DNA of 64,000 nt from CALNXN01 sp942490645 (GTDB lineage Bacteria > Pseudomonadota > Alphaproteobacteria > Rhodobacterales > Rhodobacteraceae): NCBI GenBank assembly GCA_942490645.1, contig CALNXN010000002.1:372001-436000 (forward strand). The letters are read 5' to 3'. The translations under genes and the position numbers were made by a program. Under the pieces are notes generated by a model. That model was not told the DNA's origin, did not search any database, and saw nothing but the letters and a program-made list of their open reading frames with translations. Below are positions 28,367 through 37,986 of the stretch, one piece after another (positions within the stretch are counted from its first letter, which is position 1; the number at the start of each line of letters is the position of its first letter).

Positions 28367-29124
28367 GTGAATTGCTCACTGATCAGACGCTCCTCCAACC
28401 CGTGGCCGGGGTCGAAGAGGATGCGGTGTGACACCTCCGGCTCGGACCGGATCAACACGCTGACCACATCGCGCACGGCACTGGAATCCGCTTCGGCCAT
28501 AACGGGACGTTTTTCCGGCTCGACGACGTCAAAGCGGACTTCTGCGGATTTTGGCAAGAGCGCCCCGCGCCACCTGCGGGGGCGAAAGGCGCTCATTGCC
28601 GTCAGGGCCAATACATCGGATCCAATCGGAATGATCGGACCGTGCGCAGAGTAGTTGTAAGCGGTCGAACCCGCAGGCGTTGAGACCAGCGCACCATCAC
28701 ACACCAGTTCCGCCATCCGCAGCCGCCCGTCGATCGTGATGCGCAGTTTTGCAGCTTGCGGACCGGCGCGCAGCAGCGACACCTCGTTGATGGCAAGTGC
28801 GCGGTGAAGGGTTCCATCAACCTGCGTGGCCGTCATGGAGAGCGGGTTCAGCTCTGCTTCTTCGGCAGCTTCAAGCCGCGCGGGCAGGTCGCTTTCCGAA
28901 TACTCGTTCATCAAGAACCCAATGGTGCCACGGTTCATGCCATAGACCGGGGCCGCCAAATTTTGCGTGTCATGCAACGTCTGCAGCATGAAGCCGTCAC
29001 CACCCAAAGCCACGACAACATCGGCCTGATCCTGCGGCACATCACCGTATCGCGTGATCAGTGCGGCCCGCGCCGTCTGGGCCACGTCCGCCCTGCTGGC
29101 CGTAAATGCAATTTTCAGCGGCAT
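28363..29124 (-). CDS. nadK: NAD kinase
   Basis: 253 residues from ATG 29124, typical for alphaproteobacterial NAD kinases. The longer frame adds 43 non-homologous residues. Key motifs: VVALGGDGFMLQTLH (GGDG), GMNRGTIGFLMNEY, INEVSLLR and TPAGSTAYNYSAHGPIIP. It phosphorylates NAD to NADP using ATP or polyphosphate. Translational coupling to the FrhB-like gene is a shared feature of the pair here. Confidence 0.95.
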   Translation of the reverse strand: MPLKIAFTASRADVAQTARAALITRYGDVPQDQADVVVALGGDGFMLQTLHDTQNLAAPVYGMNRGTIGFLMNEYSESDLPARLEAAEEAELNPLSMTATQVDGTLHRALAINEVSLLRAGPQAAKLRITIDGRLRMAELVCDGALVSTPAGSTAYNYSAHGPIIPIGSDVLALTAMSAFRPRRWRGALLPKSAEVRFDVVEPEKRPVMAEADSSAVRDVVSVLIRSEPEVSHRILFDPGHGLEERLISEQFT

Positions 29125-29349
29125 GTTGTTTCCGATCCGCGTAAGTTTGATCCAAAACAAACACATATCCCCGGCAAGGACCAGCCATTGCAATGCCTCG
29201 GCGGTTGCTTCGTGCTGTCCCGTTATGCGATCCTTGCCGCAACTCAAAGACACAGGGTCGTTTTACCATCTTTTCGCAGCCGTGGGTTTCCTATACGAAA
29301 CACGCGAATCCATTGCGCTTTTGGACCCGTCATCATTAGGAGCTCGCAC

Positions 29350-30645
29350 ATGAACGCACCGCACCGTGCCCCCGGTTTTTTCACCAAATCGCTTGCCGAC
29401 AGCGACCCAGAGATCTTTGCCTCAATCACGGGCGAGTTGGGACGTCAGCGCGACGAAATCGAATTGATCGCATCGGAAAACATCGTGTCCAACGCCGTGC
29501 TCGAAGCGCAGGGCTCGGTGATGACGAACAAATACGCCGAAGGCTATCCCGGACGGCGCTACTATGGCGGTTGCCAGTTCGTGGATGTTGCGGAAAACCT
29601 TGCCATTGAACGCGCCTGCAAACTTTTTGACTGCGGGTTTGCCAACGTACAGCCCAACTCGGGCAGTCAGGCCAACCAAGGGGTTTTTCAGGCGCTTTTG
29701 AAGCCCGGTGATACCATCTTGGGCATGAGCCTTGATGCGGGTGGACACCTGACCCACGGTGCAGCCCCCAACCAGTCGGGCAAATGGTTCAACGCAATCC
29801 AGTACGGTGTGCGCAAAGAAGACAACCTGCTCGACTACGATCAGGTCGAGGCGCTGGCCAAGGAACATCAACCCAAGATGATCATCGCCGGCGGCTCCGC
29901 CATTCCGCGGCAAATTGATTTTGCACGGATGCGCGCGATTGCCGATATGGTCGGTGCCTATCTGCACGTGGATATGGCGCATTTCGCCGGGCTTGTGGCC
30001 GCCGGCGAGCACCCCTCTCCCTTCCCACACGCGCATGTGGCCACGACGACCACGCATAAGACATTGCGCGGACCACGCGGCGGCATGATCCTGACCAATG
30101 ACGAAGCGCTGGCGAAAAAATTCAACTCCGCCATCTTCCCCGGCATTCAGGGCGGCCCTCTGATGCATGTCATCGCAGCGAAAGCCGTGGCCTTCGGCGA
30201 AGCGCTGCGCCCGGATTTCAAATCCTACATCCAGCAGGTCGTGACCAACGCTCAGGCGCTGTCGGATCAACTCATCAAAGGCGGGCTGGACACCATCACG
30301 CATGGCACCGATACGCATGTGGTGCTGGTTGACCTGCGCCCCAAGGGTGTCAAAGGTAATGCGACCGAAAAGGCGCTGGGTCGCGCGCATATCACTTGCA
30401 ACAAAAACGGCGTGCCGTTCGATCCTGAAAAGCCGACCGTCACGTCGGGCATTCGCCTCGGCTCGCCTGCGGGTACCACACGCGGCTTTGGCGAACCCGA
30501 ATTCCGCCAAATTGCCGACTGGATCATCGAAGTGGTCGATGGGCTGGCCACCAATGGCGAAGAAGGCAACGCAGCTGTTGAGGCCAAGGTCAAAGCCGAA
30601 GTTGCCGCAATGTGCGCACGCTTTCCGATGTACCCCAACCTTTGA
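29350..30645 (+). CDS. glyA: Serine hydroxymethyltransferase
   Basis: 431 residues from ATG 29350, with AGGAG seven bases upstream. The PLP site is in HVATTTTHKTLRGPRGGMIL. YPGRRYYGGCQFVD and NVQPNSGSQANQGVFQ are standard. It exchanges serine and glycine with transfer of a one-carbon unit to tetrahydrofolate. This links it functionally to the THF-using DMGDH-like enzyme encoded elsewhere in the window. A terminator follows the gene. Confidence 0.97.
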   Translation: MNAPHRAPGFFTKSLADSDPEIFASITGELGRQRDEIELIASENIVSNAVLEAQGSVMTNKYAEGYPGRRYYGGCQFVDVAENLAIERACKLFDCGFANVQPNSGSQANQGVFQALLKPGDTILGMSLDAGGHLTHGAAPNQSGKWFNAIQYGVRKEDNLLDYDQVEALAKEHQPKMIIAGGSAIPRQIDFARMRAIADMVGAYLHVDMAHFAGLVAAGEHPSPFPHAHVATTTTHKTLRGPRGGMILTNDEALAKKFNSAIFPGIQGGPLMHVIAAKAVAFGEALRPDFKSYIQQVVTNAQALSDQLIKGGLDTITHGTDTHVVLVDLRPKGVKGNATEKALGRAHITCNKNGVPFDPEKPTVTSGIRLGSPAGTTRGFGEPEFRQIADWIIEVVDGLATNGEEGNAAVEAKVKAEVAAMCARFPMYPNL

Positions 30646-30672
30646 ACGCCTTGCGCCGTTGCGCGGATTACC

Positions 30673-30708
30673 AAACGCCTCGGGGTCAAATCCGGGGCGT
30701 TTTTTTTG
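30673..30708 (+). terminator. Intrinsic terminator of glyA
   Basis: Arms AACGCCTC and GGGGCGTT (one T-G wobble) with a 12-base loop, followed by eight T. Confidence 0.9.
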
Positions 30709-30774
30709 ATTGTGCGACGGAATATCCATCCAAACGCGTATGACTTCATGCCCCAACAGACACAGGAGTGTGAC

Positions 30775-30888
30775 ATGCGCCTGCCCTTCGCAACGCCGAT
30801 TTATGTATTGATGCTTGCCATTGCGATTGGATGCCTTGCGGCAGCCGCCACGGCGCAGGATGCATCACTGTGCAGCTATCGCCTCTAA
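30775..30888 (+). CDS. Candidate exported micropeptide, 37 aa
   Basis: From ATG 30775, which has AGGAG eight bases upstream, the frame encodes a basic start (MRLP), a hydrophobic helix and an AAATAQD signal-peptidase-like site, leaving about ten residues (DASLCSYRL end). It begins after the glyA terminator. The product could be a tiny secreted peptide or a chance frame. No family is recognised. Confidence 0.35.
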   Translation: MRLPFATPIYVLMLAIAIGCLAAAATAQDASLCSYRL

Positions 30889-30922
30889 CATCCACATCGT
30901 ACGACAAAATGTGCTTAGCCCG

Positions 30923-31294
30923 TCAGACGGTACCACTCCACCACAGCCAAACGACAAAGGCGGCCAAAACCACAAGAAATTGCAGCGCCACAAGCGCGGC
31001 CAATCGCAAACGTCTGTCCTTGCGCTCTTCGGCCAGATCCACGGCATCGAGGTGGTGTGCGATCTCCCGACAGGCGGCCTCAAAGGTGGCGCGATCGATC
31101 TGACGCTCCAACTTGGGATTTCCGCCCAGCGCCTGCGCGGCCAGCACCACATCGGCAGCACGCCGCACGCGCTTAGGCAGCCGGCGCCCTGCGCGACGAA
31201 CACCCTGCGCAAAGCTCTTGGCCCGCAACCCCAGACGTTTTTCCATCTGCGCGCGCAAAGCATCAGCCCGGCGGTCAATATCCACTGTTCCCAT
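30923..31294 (-). CDS. Small protein with C-terminal membrane anchor, unknown
   Basis: 123 residues from ATG 31294 (an upstream ATG at 31378 overlaps the divergent hydrolase start). It is Arg-rich in the first 90 residues (RAQMEKRLGLRAKSFAQGVRRAGRRLP), with a long helix typical of coiled coils. A single hydrophobic segment, ALVALQFLVVLAAFVVWLWW, lies near the C-terminus, suggesting a tail-anchored inner-membrane protein. No domain recognised. Confidence 0.7.
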   Translation of the reverse strand: MGTVDIDRRADALRAQMEKRLGLRAKSFAQGVRRAGRRLPKRVRRAADVVLAAQALGGNPKLERQIDRATFEAACREIAHHLDAVDLAEERKDRRLRLAALVALQFLVVLAAFVVWLWWSGTV

Positions 31295-31376
31295 CACAGC
31301 ACAGACACTAACCACGGACACCACCGGCGCGCAATCGCTCTGGGCAACGAAGTCTGTTTGGGCTAGCTCCTTGCCC

Positions 31377-32135
31377 ATGCTCAGCTATTCCGAATTTGGC
31401 GATCCCGCCAACCCGCGCGTTTTGATCGTTCATGGCCTTTATGGCTCTGGACGCAATTGGGGCGTTATTGCCAAACGCCTCAGCGACCGTTCGCATGTTG
31501 TCACCGTCGACATGCGCAATCATGGCGAAAGCCCCAGATCGGACAGCCAGAGCTATGACGACATGGCCGACGATCTGGCTGAAGTCATCTATCACTTGGG
31601 CGCGCCGTTCCACGTTGTTGGCCATTCGATGGGCGGCAAAGCGGCGATGATGCTGGCGCTGAACCACGCTGATCTGGTGGACCGGCTGATCGTGGGTGAC
31701 ATTGCACCGGTCAGCTACAGCCATAGCCAGATGGAGTTCATCCACGCCATGCGCGCCGTCGATCTGAGCACGGTCACGCGCCGCTCCGATGCAGAAGCGC
31801 AGTTGGCCGCTCAGGGGGTTGAACCGGCGCTGTGCAGTTTCTTCACCCAATCGCTGGATGTGGGCGCGAAACGCTGGAAACTGAACCTTGATGCGCTTGC
31901 GGCCAATATGGACAACATTCTGGCCTTTCCCGAAAACACCGCGCAATTTGACGGGCCTACGCTGTTTTTGTCGGGTGCCACATCTGACTATGTCCGCCCA
32001 GAATACCGCCCCGAAATAAAAGCCCGTTTTCCGGCGGCGCGGTTTGCCAAGCTGCCGGGCGCCGGCCATTGGCTCCACGCCGACAAACCTCGCGAATTCG
32101 AGGCCGCAGTGCGCGCCTTTCTGGCGTTGACCTGA
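31377..32135 (+). CDS. Alpha/beta hydrolase, YbfF-like
   Basis: 252 residues. The oxyanion HGLYGSGRNWG, the nucleophile elbow GHSMGGKAA (Ser) and the C-terminal GAGHWLHADKP (catalytic His) give a complete triad with a mid-chain Asp. Similar to the YbfF/esterase group acting on short acyl or thioesters. The ATG at 31377 is chosen because the protein alignment begins there (MLSYSEFGDPANPRV). It is divergent from the small anchored protein. Confidence 0.9.
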   Translation: MLSYSEFGDPANPRVLIVHGLYGSGRNWGVIAKRLSDRSHVVTVDMRNHGESPRSDSQSYDDMADDLAEVIYHLGAPFHVVGHSMGGKAAMMLALNHADLVDRLIVGDIAPVSYSHSQMEFIHAMRAVDLSTVTRRSDAEAQLAAQGVEPALCSFFTQSLDVGAKRWKLNLDALAANMDNILAFPENTAQFDGPTLFLSGATSDYVRPEYRPEIKARFPAARFAKLPGAGHWLHADKPREFEAAVRAFLALT

Positions 32136-32315
32136 ACGGCGCGCCGCCCACCTTTCATCAAATCCACCCTCAAAAACCTGGCAATGCACCGATGCGTCTG
32201 CGCCGGACTCTGGCAATCACGCAAGAGTCTTGCCTCACACACCCGTTATCCCTTGCGCCCCGCCGCCCTTTGCCTATAACGCGGACAATTTGGAACTGCG
32301 CTGGGGGCCCGGATC

Positions 32316-35300
32316 ATGCCAAAAAGAACCGACATAAAATCAATAATGATCATCGGTGCAGGCCCCATCGTCATTGGGCAGGCCTGCGAATTTGACTACT
32401 CGGGTGCGCAAGCCTGCAAGGCGCTCAAAGAGGAAGGCTACCGGGTCATCCTCGTCAATTCCAACCCCGCGACCATCATGACCGACCCAGGGCTGGCTGA
32501 CGCCACCTATATTGAGCCGATCACCCCCGAAATGGTCGCCAAGATCATCGAGAAAGAACGCCCCGATGCGTTGTTGCCGACCATGGGTGGACAAACCGGC
32601 CTGAACACCTCGCTGGCACTTGAAGAAATGGGGATCCTCGACAAATTCAACGTCGAGATGATCGGCGCCAAGCGCGAAGCCATCGAAATGGCAGAAGACC
32701 GCAAGCTGTTCCGCGAAGCGATGGACCGGCTCGGCATCGAAAACCCCAAAGCGACGATTGTCACAGCCCCCAAGGTTGACGGTAAGAAAGACCTCGCCGC
32801 TGGTGTGCGACTTGCGCTCGATGCATTGGACGACGTTGGTCTTCCAGCCATCATCCGCCCCGCCTTTACGATGGGCGGCACCGGCGGCGGCGTGGCTTAC
32901 AACCGGGATGATTACGAAGCGATCTGCCGCTCGGGCATGGACGCCTCTCCGGTGGGTCAGATCCTGATCGACGAATCCCTGCTGGGCTGGAAAGAGTTCG
33001 AGATGGAGGTCGTGCGCGACACAGCCGACAACGCGATCATCGTCTGCTCCATCGAGAACGTGGACCCAATGGGCGTGCACACCGGCGACAGCATCACGGT
33101 GGCCCCCGCGTTGACGCTGACGGACAAAGAATACCAGATCATGCGCAACCACTCCATCGCGGTGCTGCGCGAGATCGGAGTGGAAACCGGCGGATCGAAC
33201 GTGCAATGGGCCGTGAACCCCGCGGATGGGCGCATGGTCGTGATCGAGATGAACCCGCGTGTTTCACGATCTTCGGCGCTGGCATCCAAGGCCACGGGGT
33301 TTCCCATCGCCAAGATCGCCGCGAAACTGGCCGTCGGCTACACGCTTGATGAGTTGGACAACGACATCACCAAAGTCACGCCCGCCTCGTTCGAGCCGAC
33401 CATTGACTACGTTGTCACCAAGATCCCCAAATTCGCCTTTGAGAAATTCCCCGGTGCAGAACCCAATCTGACGACGGCCATGAAATCCGTTGGCGAGGCA
33501 ATGTCGATCGGACGCACGATCCACGAGAGCATGCAAAAGGCGCTGGCCTCGATGGAATCAGGCCTCACCGGCTTTGATGAAGTCGATATCCCCGGCGCGC
33601 CGGACAAAGCGGCGATCGTCAAAGCCATTGCACAAGCGACGCCCGACCGGATGCGCACCATCGCCCAAGCCATGCGCCACGGGCTGACGGATGACGAAAT
33701 TCACGGTGTGACCATGTTTGACCCATGGTTTCTGGCCCGCATTCGCGAAATCATCGACGCCGAAGAAGCCGTCCGCAAGAACGGCTTGCCCCTGACCGAA
33801 AAAGGCCTGCGCACCCTCAAGATGATGGGCTTCACCGACGCTCGGCTGGCCACCTTGGCGGGACGCACAGAAGACAACGTGCGGCGCGCGCGCCTCAACC
33901 TTGGGGTTGTCGCCGTCTTCAAGCGGATCGACACCTGCGCCGCCGAATTCGAAGCCCAGACACCCTATATGTATTCAACCTATGAAACGCCTGTTTTTGG
34001 TGATGTCGAGTGCGAGGCGCGGCCCACCGACAAGAAGAAAGTCGTCATTCTGGGCGGCGGACCCAACCGGATCGGACAAGGGATCGAGTTCGATTACTGC
34101 TGTTGTCACGCGTGTTATGCGCTGACCGATGCGGGCTACGAAACCATCATGGTCAACTGCAACCCCGAAACCGTTTCCACTGATTACGACACCTCTGACC
34201 GGCTCTATTTCGAGCCGCTCACATTTGAGCACGTCATGGAAATTCTGCGCGTCGAGCAGGACAATGGCACGCTGCATGGCGTGATCGTCCAATTCGGCGG
34301 ACAAACGCCATTGAAGATCGCGCAAGCGCTTCATGACGAAGGAATTCCGATCCTTGGCACGACACCCGATGCGATTGACTTGGCCGAAGACCGCGAACGT
34401 TTTCAGCAGCTTGTGCAGTCCTTGGGTCTCAAACAGCCACACAACGGCATCGCCCATTCCGACGCAGAGGCGCTCGCGATTGCAGCTGACATCGGCTTTC
34501 CGCTCGTGATCCGACCCTCCTATGTTTTGGGCGGTCGTGCGATGGAGATTGTGCGCGATCAGGCCAGTCTTGAACGCTACATCTCCGAGGCGGTCGTCGT
34601 TTCAGGCGATAGCCCAGTGCTGCTCGACAGCTACTTGTCGGGTGCCGTGGAACTGGACGTGGATGCGCTAAGCGACGGCACAGACGTCCACGTGGCTGGC
34701 ATCATGCAGCACATCGAAGAAGCGGGCGTCCATTCCGGCGACAGCGCCTGTTCATTGCCCCCCTATTCGCTGCCGCGCGAGATCATCGCCCAAGTCGAAG
34801 AGCAAACGCACGCTTTGGCCAAGGCGCTCAACGTCGTCGGATTGATGAACATTCAGTTTGCGATCAAGGACGGCGAAATCTTCCTGATCGAGGTCAACCC
34901 GCGGGCGTCGCGGACCGTGCCTTTCGTTGCGAAGGCCACAGATTCCGCCATCGCGTCGATCGCGGCTCGGATCATGGCAGGCGAAAAACTGTCCAGCTTC
35001 GCAATGCGCGCACCCTATGATGCCGATGCCGCCTATGACGACGTGTTGCCGCTCGGTGATCCGATGACGCTGGCGGATCCCAACATGCCATGGTTCTCGG
35101 TCAAGGAAGCCGTGCTGCCCTTCGCACGCTTTCCCGGGGTGGACACGCTATTGGGCCCCGAAATGCGCTCAACCGGTGAAGTTATGGGGTGGGACCGCGA
35201 TTTTCCCCGCGCATTTCTCAAGGCACAGATGGGCGCGGGCAATCCGCTGCCCTCAAAGGGCTGCGCGTTCCTGTCAATCAAGGACGCTGACAAGACCAAC

Positions 35301-35645
35301 GATATGCTCAGCGCGGCGCGTATTCTTCTGGATCAGGAGTTCACTCTTGTCGCGACGCGCGGGACAGCGGATTGGCTGAATGCGCACGACCTGCCCTGTG
35401 GGATCGTCAACAAAGTCTATGAAGGTCGCCCCGACGTGACCGACATGATGAAAGATGAACGCATTCATCTGGTGATGAATACGACCGAAGGCGCGCAGGC
35501 CGTAGAAGACAGCAAATCCATCCGGTCTATCGCTCTGTATGACAAGATCCCCTATTTCACCACCGCTGCGGGCAGCTACGCCGCCGCTTTGGCGATCCGG
35601 GCACAGGCAGATGGCGATGTGGGCGTCAAAGCTTTGCAAGGGTGA
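32316..35645 (+). CDS. carB: Carbamoyl-phosphate synthase large subunit
   Basis: 1109 residues, full length. Two ATP-grasp halves are seen: MIIGAGPIVIGQACEFDYSG and MGGTGGGVAYNRDDYE in the first, ILGGGPNRIGQGIEFDYCC and RPSYVLGGRAMEIV in the second. A C-terminal MGS-like regulatory domain follows (about 975-1109). It makes carbamoyl phosphate from bicarbonate and ammonia (delivered by CarA) for pyrimidine and arginine synthesis. CarA is not in the window. The gene stands alone. Confidence 0.97.
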   Translation: MPKRTDIKSIMIIGAGPIVIGQACEFDYSGAQACKALKEEGYRVILVNSNPATIMTDPGLADATYIEPITPEMVAKIIEKERPDALLPTMGGQTGLNTSLALEEMGILDKFNVEMIGAKREAIEMAEDRKLFREAMDRLGIENPKATIVTAPKVDGKKDLAAGVRLALDALDDVGLPAIIRPAFTMGGTGGGVAYNRDDYEAICRSGMDASPVGQILIDESLLGWKEFEMEVVRDTADNAIIVCSIENVDPMGVHTGDSITVAPALTLTDKEYQIMRNHSIAVLREIGVETGGSNVQWAVNPADGRMVVIEMNPRVSRSSALASKATGFPIAKIAAKLAVGYTLDELDNDITKVTPASFEPTIDYVVTKIPKFAFEKFPGAEPNLTTAMKSVGEAMSIGRTIHESMQKALASMESGLTGFDEVDIPGAPDKAAIVKAIAQATPDRMRTIAQAMRHGLTDDEIHGVTMFDPWFLARIREIIDAEEAVRKNGLPLTEKGLRTLKMMGFTDARLATLAGRTEDNVRRARLNLGVVAVFKRIDTCAAEFEAQTPYMYSTYETPVFGDVECEARPTDKKKVVILGGGPNRIGQGIEFDYCCCHACYALTDAGYETIMVNCNPETVSTDYDTSDRLYFEPLTFEHVMEILRVEQDNGTLHGVIVQFGGQTPLKIAQALHDEGIPILGTTPDAIDLAEDRERFQQLVQSLGLKQPHNGIAHSDAEALAIAADIGFPLVIRPSYVLGGRAMEIVRDQASLERYISEAVVVSGDSPVLLDSYLSGAVELDVDALSDGTDVHVAGIMQHIEEAGVHSGDSACSLPPYSLPREIIAQVEEQTHALAKALNVVGLMNIQFAIKDGEIFLIEVNPRASRTVPFVAKATDSAIASIAARIMAGEKLSSFAMRAPYDADAAYDDVLPLGDPMTLADPNMPWFSVKEAVLPFARFPGVDTLLGPEMRSTGEVMGWDRDFPRAFLKAQMGAGNPLPSKGCAFLSIKDADKTNDMLSAARILLDQEFTLVATRGTADWLNAHDLPCGIVNKVYEGRPDVTDMMKDERIHLVMNTTEGAQAVEDSKSIRSIALYDKIPYFTTAAGSYAAALAIRAQADGDVGVKALQG

Positions 35646-35769
35646 TCCGACACGTTCTGCATGCTGTCAGAGCGCCCAGTAATGCCTGTGTGTCTAGGAC
35701 AGTGACTTTTCGATCAAGTCTCCGAAAATAGACGCCTTTAGTACTGCCTTGGTTTCGATCAGCTCGCCA

Positions 35770-36282
35770 TTAACCGCAGCTTCCAGAACCGGGGGTCAAA
35801 CGCCGCCAAAGCTTGCGTATCTTTTGCAACGTGCCCCTGATCGTCACATTCGGCGCTGGCCGAACACCTGCTCCGGCATCCCCATCGATCAACATATTCA
35901 CATCCCGCTCAAACGCCGCGATGCTCTGTTTCAACTGAATGATGGCTGCCGCATTGATAAACCCGATCTGGCCAAGGCTAGCGTCGCGCGAAAATCCCTG
36001 GGCTTTTGCGATCTCCATCTGTGCAGGCGACACATCATTGACGTCCTGATACTCCGCAAGCATCAGCACCCCACTGTCTTGCAATTGTTGGGGCGCTTCG
36101 AGCGCGGCCCCTACATGCAGGGATCGATCCCTGCACAACAGAAGAAAACACACCGACTTTCCCATGCGATTGGCGAGGTGCAATTGATCGGAGATTATTT
36201 CAGAACGCTGTGATGTATCACGCTTGGCATCACTGTCAGCCCACGCGGGACCACAGACCAATGGCAAAGTCGTACCTGCCAA
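35770..36282 (-). CDS. Possible exported hypothetical protein with unusual start
   Basis: About 170 codons, opening at TTG 36282. The first residues (AGTTLPLVCGPAWADS) look like the end of a signal peptide, and in-frame codons upstream (FRYIATL) extend the hydrophobic run. No ATG or GTG lies before the TAG further upstream, so the natural start is an ATT/ATA/TTG codon or has been lost. The middle (YQDVNDVSPAQMEIAK, FINAAAIIQLKQSIAAFERD) looks genuinely protein-like. Family unknown. It may be a real periplasmic protein or a decayed one. Confidence 0.4.
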   Translation of the reverse strand: MAGTTLPLVCGPAWADSDAKRDTSQRSEIISDQLHLANRMGKSVCFLLLCRDRSLHVGAALEAPQQLQDSGVLMLAEYQDVNDVSPAQMEIAKAQGFSRDASLGQIGFINAAAIIQLKQSIAAFERDVNMLIDGDAGAGVRPAPNVTIRGTLQKIRKLWRRLTPGSGSCG

Positions 36283-36479
36283 AGTCGCTATGTATCTGAA
36301 GGTTTGAATACCATCGCGCCTGAACGCCTAAACGTTTTGGGCTGGGAGGCATGAATAACCGGCCAATCCATGGATTGCTTTTTCGGCCAGTTTTGGCCTG
36401 CTGCCGCTATGTTTGCAGCGTGGCATCGCGGGATCTTGAAGATGCTGCTAAAATTCTCTTTCCAGTAGGAGGAATGTAC

Positions 36480-36770
36480 ATGCGACCCAGCTTTGCCCTC
36501 GCCGCTTGCGCAGTTGTTTGCGCCTGCGCGCCAGCACCAGAACCCGTTTCAAATAGCTTGCCGTTTTTTGGCGATGGGTACCGTTTCAAAGGCGATGCCT
36601 GCCGTCGATTGGGCGAGGATGACTTCACCGGCGAATTCCTGGATGACGCCGCTGACCTGGTCGCATGTCCGCAAGATCTGGAGAATCTGGGCGTGTTTGT
36701 CATCGACACAGGCGCTCAGGAAGTGGCGCGCCGGGACGGCTTTGTGCTCTTCTCTGTGCCAGTGCGCTAG
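36480..36770 (+). CDS. Small lipoprotein, 96 aa
   Basis: From ATG 36480 (AGGAGG seven bases upstream). The signal sequence MRPSFALAACAVVCAC ends in a lipobox-like VCAC, with Cys16 as the probable lipidated residue. The mature part is acidic and has three further Cys (ACRRL, ACPQD). No family recognised. It is transcribed alone and divergent from the preceding hypothetical gene. Confidence 0.65.
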   Translation: MRPSFALAACAVVCACAPAPEPVSNSLPFFGDGYRFKGDACRRLGEDDFTGEFLDDAADLVACPQDLENLGVFVIDTGAQEVARRDGFVLFSVPVR

Positions 36771-37163
36771 CCCAAAAGCAGCCACATTCCCGCCATAATT
36801 GAATAACTGTGTAACGCTGGCACGGTCCTGACTACCTGCGCGAGAACTACCCTTCAGGACTGATTCGCGTTGATTCGCCGCGTTTCTAGTGCAGGATGTC
36901 TCAATCCAACCCTCAGTAGAACACACCATTGGAAACAATAGGTTTTCGCATGAAGCATTGCGATGTAGGACGGGACGATCGTCTCCGATCCTGATCGAAA
37001 ACAAGCCAATTTTCAGATTGTCGCCCTCCGCCCAACAGTGAGTTCACAAAGATTGAAACCCGGCAAAATTATGGCAGAAGATGGGAAAGCCGGTGCCAGA
37101 TTTTGGCAATGAGGTCCGGCAAACATGACCAAGGGTGGGGGCACCATTCAGGGGGATTGTAAC
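36771..37163. other. Gene-free stretch
   Basis: About 390 bases with no frame that looks like a protein. The right end carries a G-rich Shine-Dalgarno-like run before the next small gene. I see no clear hairpin terminator or repeat. Confidence 0.4.
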
Positions 37164-37406
37164 ATGCACCTCACGCTCGCTTCGTCCAAATGGACGATAC
37201 TGTCATTAATGTGTGCACCTGCCTTTGCGGGTGCGGTTGTGACCAATAGTCCGGCCACGATTACTGATGATCGTCTGCAGATGGTTCTGACACAGGTTCC
37301 GTCTTCTGACACCGCGCAAACGCGCGATCACACGGTCGCCGCTCCTGCCACGACGTCAGCACATCAGGCGGACTGCCAACATCATTCAAACGGCGCAACT
37401 ATTTGA
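37164..37406 (+). CDS. Small exported hypothetical protein
   Basis: 80 residues from ATG 37164 with a GGGGGAT site upstream. A signal peptide (LASSKWTILSLMCAPAFAGA) is followed by a short Thr/Ser/Asp-rich mature part with two Cys-free repeats of polar residues and a terminal CQHH. No domain. It lies 24 bp before the next gene. Confidence 0.5.
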   Translation: MHLTLASSKWTILSLMCAPAFAGAVVTNSPATITDDRLQMVLTQVPSSDTAQTRDHTVAAPATTSAHQADCQHHSNGATI

Positions 37407-37430
37407 CCTGCCAATTTTCGGAGAACCAAA

Positions 37431-37847
37431 ATGACACTTGAACTTGCTCGCGACGGACGTGCACGCGCTTTGACACTGCGCAACGCTGACCGCAAACTGA
37501 TCGACCCCGCACAGAACCTTAATGACGTGGTGCTGCCCAAAAAAGGCAGCCTTGATGCGGGCCTTTTGATGGTCCTGCACCGCGGTGTTTCAGTGGAGCG
37601 GATGATGGCCAAAAGCGGATGGACCGCTGCGGATGTGATGGTGCAGGTCTACAAGACCGTCAAACGTGCGCGTCTGGGGCTTGAGCGGCGCGCAGGCGAG
37701 ATGTTCCTCGTCTACCCCGAAGCCGAACTCGGGAGCGGCGCGGATGCCACACGCCTGCGCGAAGCGGTACAGGCACATCGCACCGAAAAGACCCAAACGC
37801 CCCACTTCGCCGTCAGCCCAAAGGCAGAAGTGCGCGTCGCGGTCTAA
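37431..37847 (+). CDS. Hypothetical protein with weak DUF3489-like segment
   Basis: 138 residues with an ATG behind a GGAGAACC site. Residues 45-92 (LMVLHRGVSVERMMAKSGWTAADVM... then RLGLERRAG) resemble the winged-helix-like DUF3489 pattern in which a Gly-Trp follows a helix and a K/R-LGL motif comes next. That resemblance is by eye only. The C-terminal 45 residues are low complexity. It may bind DNA. Confidence 0.6.
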   Translation: MTLELARDGRARALTLRNADRKLIDPAQNLNDVVLPKKGSLDAGLLMVLHRGVSVERMMAKSGWTAADVMVQVYKTVKRARLGLERRAGEMFLVYPEAELGSGADATRLREAVQAHRTEKTQTPHFAVSPKAEVRVAV

Positions 37848-37986
37848 GGTTCTAAACGGTGCGCTGGCGCCTGAATGGTGCCCGCGCACCTGACTTCTCC
37901 GTAGAGCGCCACGTCACTGCGCGCTCGTCTTGCACGTGGTCCTCGGCGCGGATACCTTTGCCTAAATTTAAAGCAGAGGTGCCCCG

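Noticed and set aside
29422..30756. 444-codon minus-strand frame opposite glyA
   Set aside because: Serine hydroxymethyltransferase is unmistakable on the plus strand.
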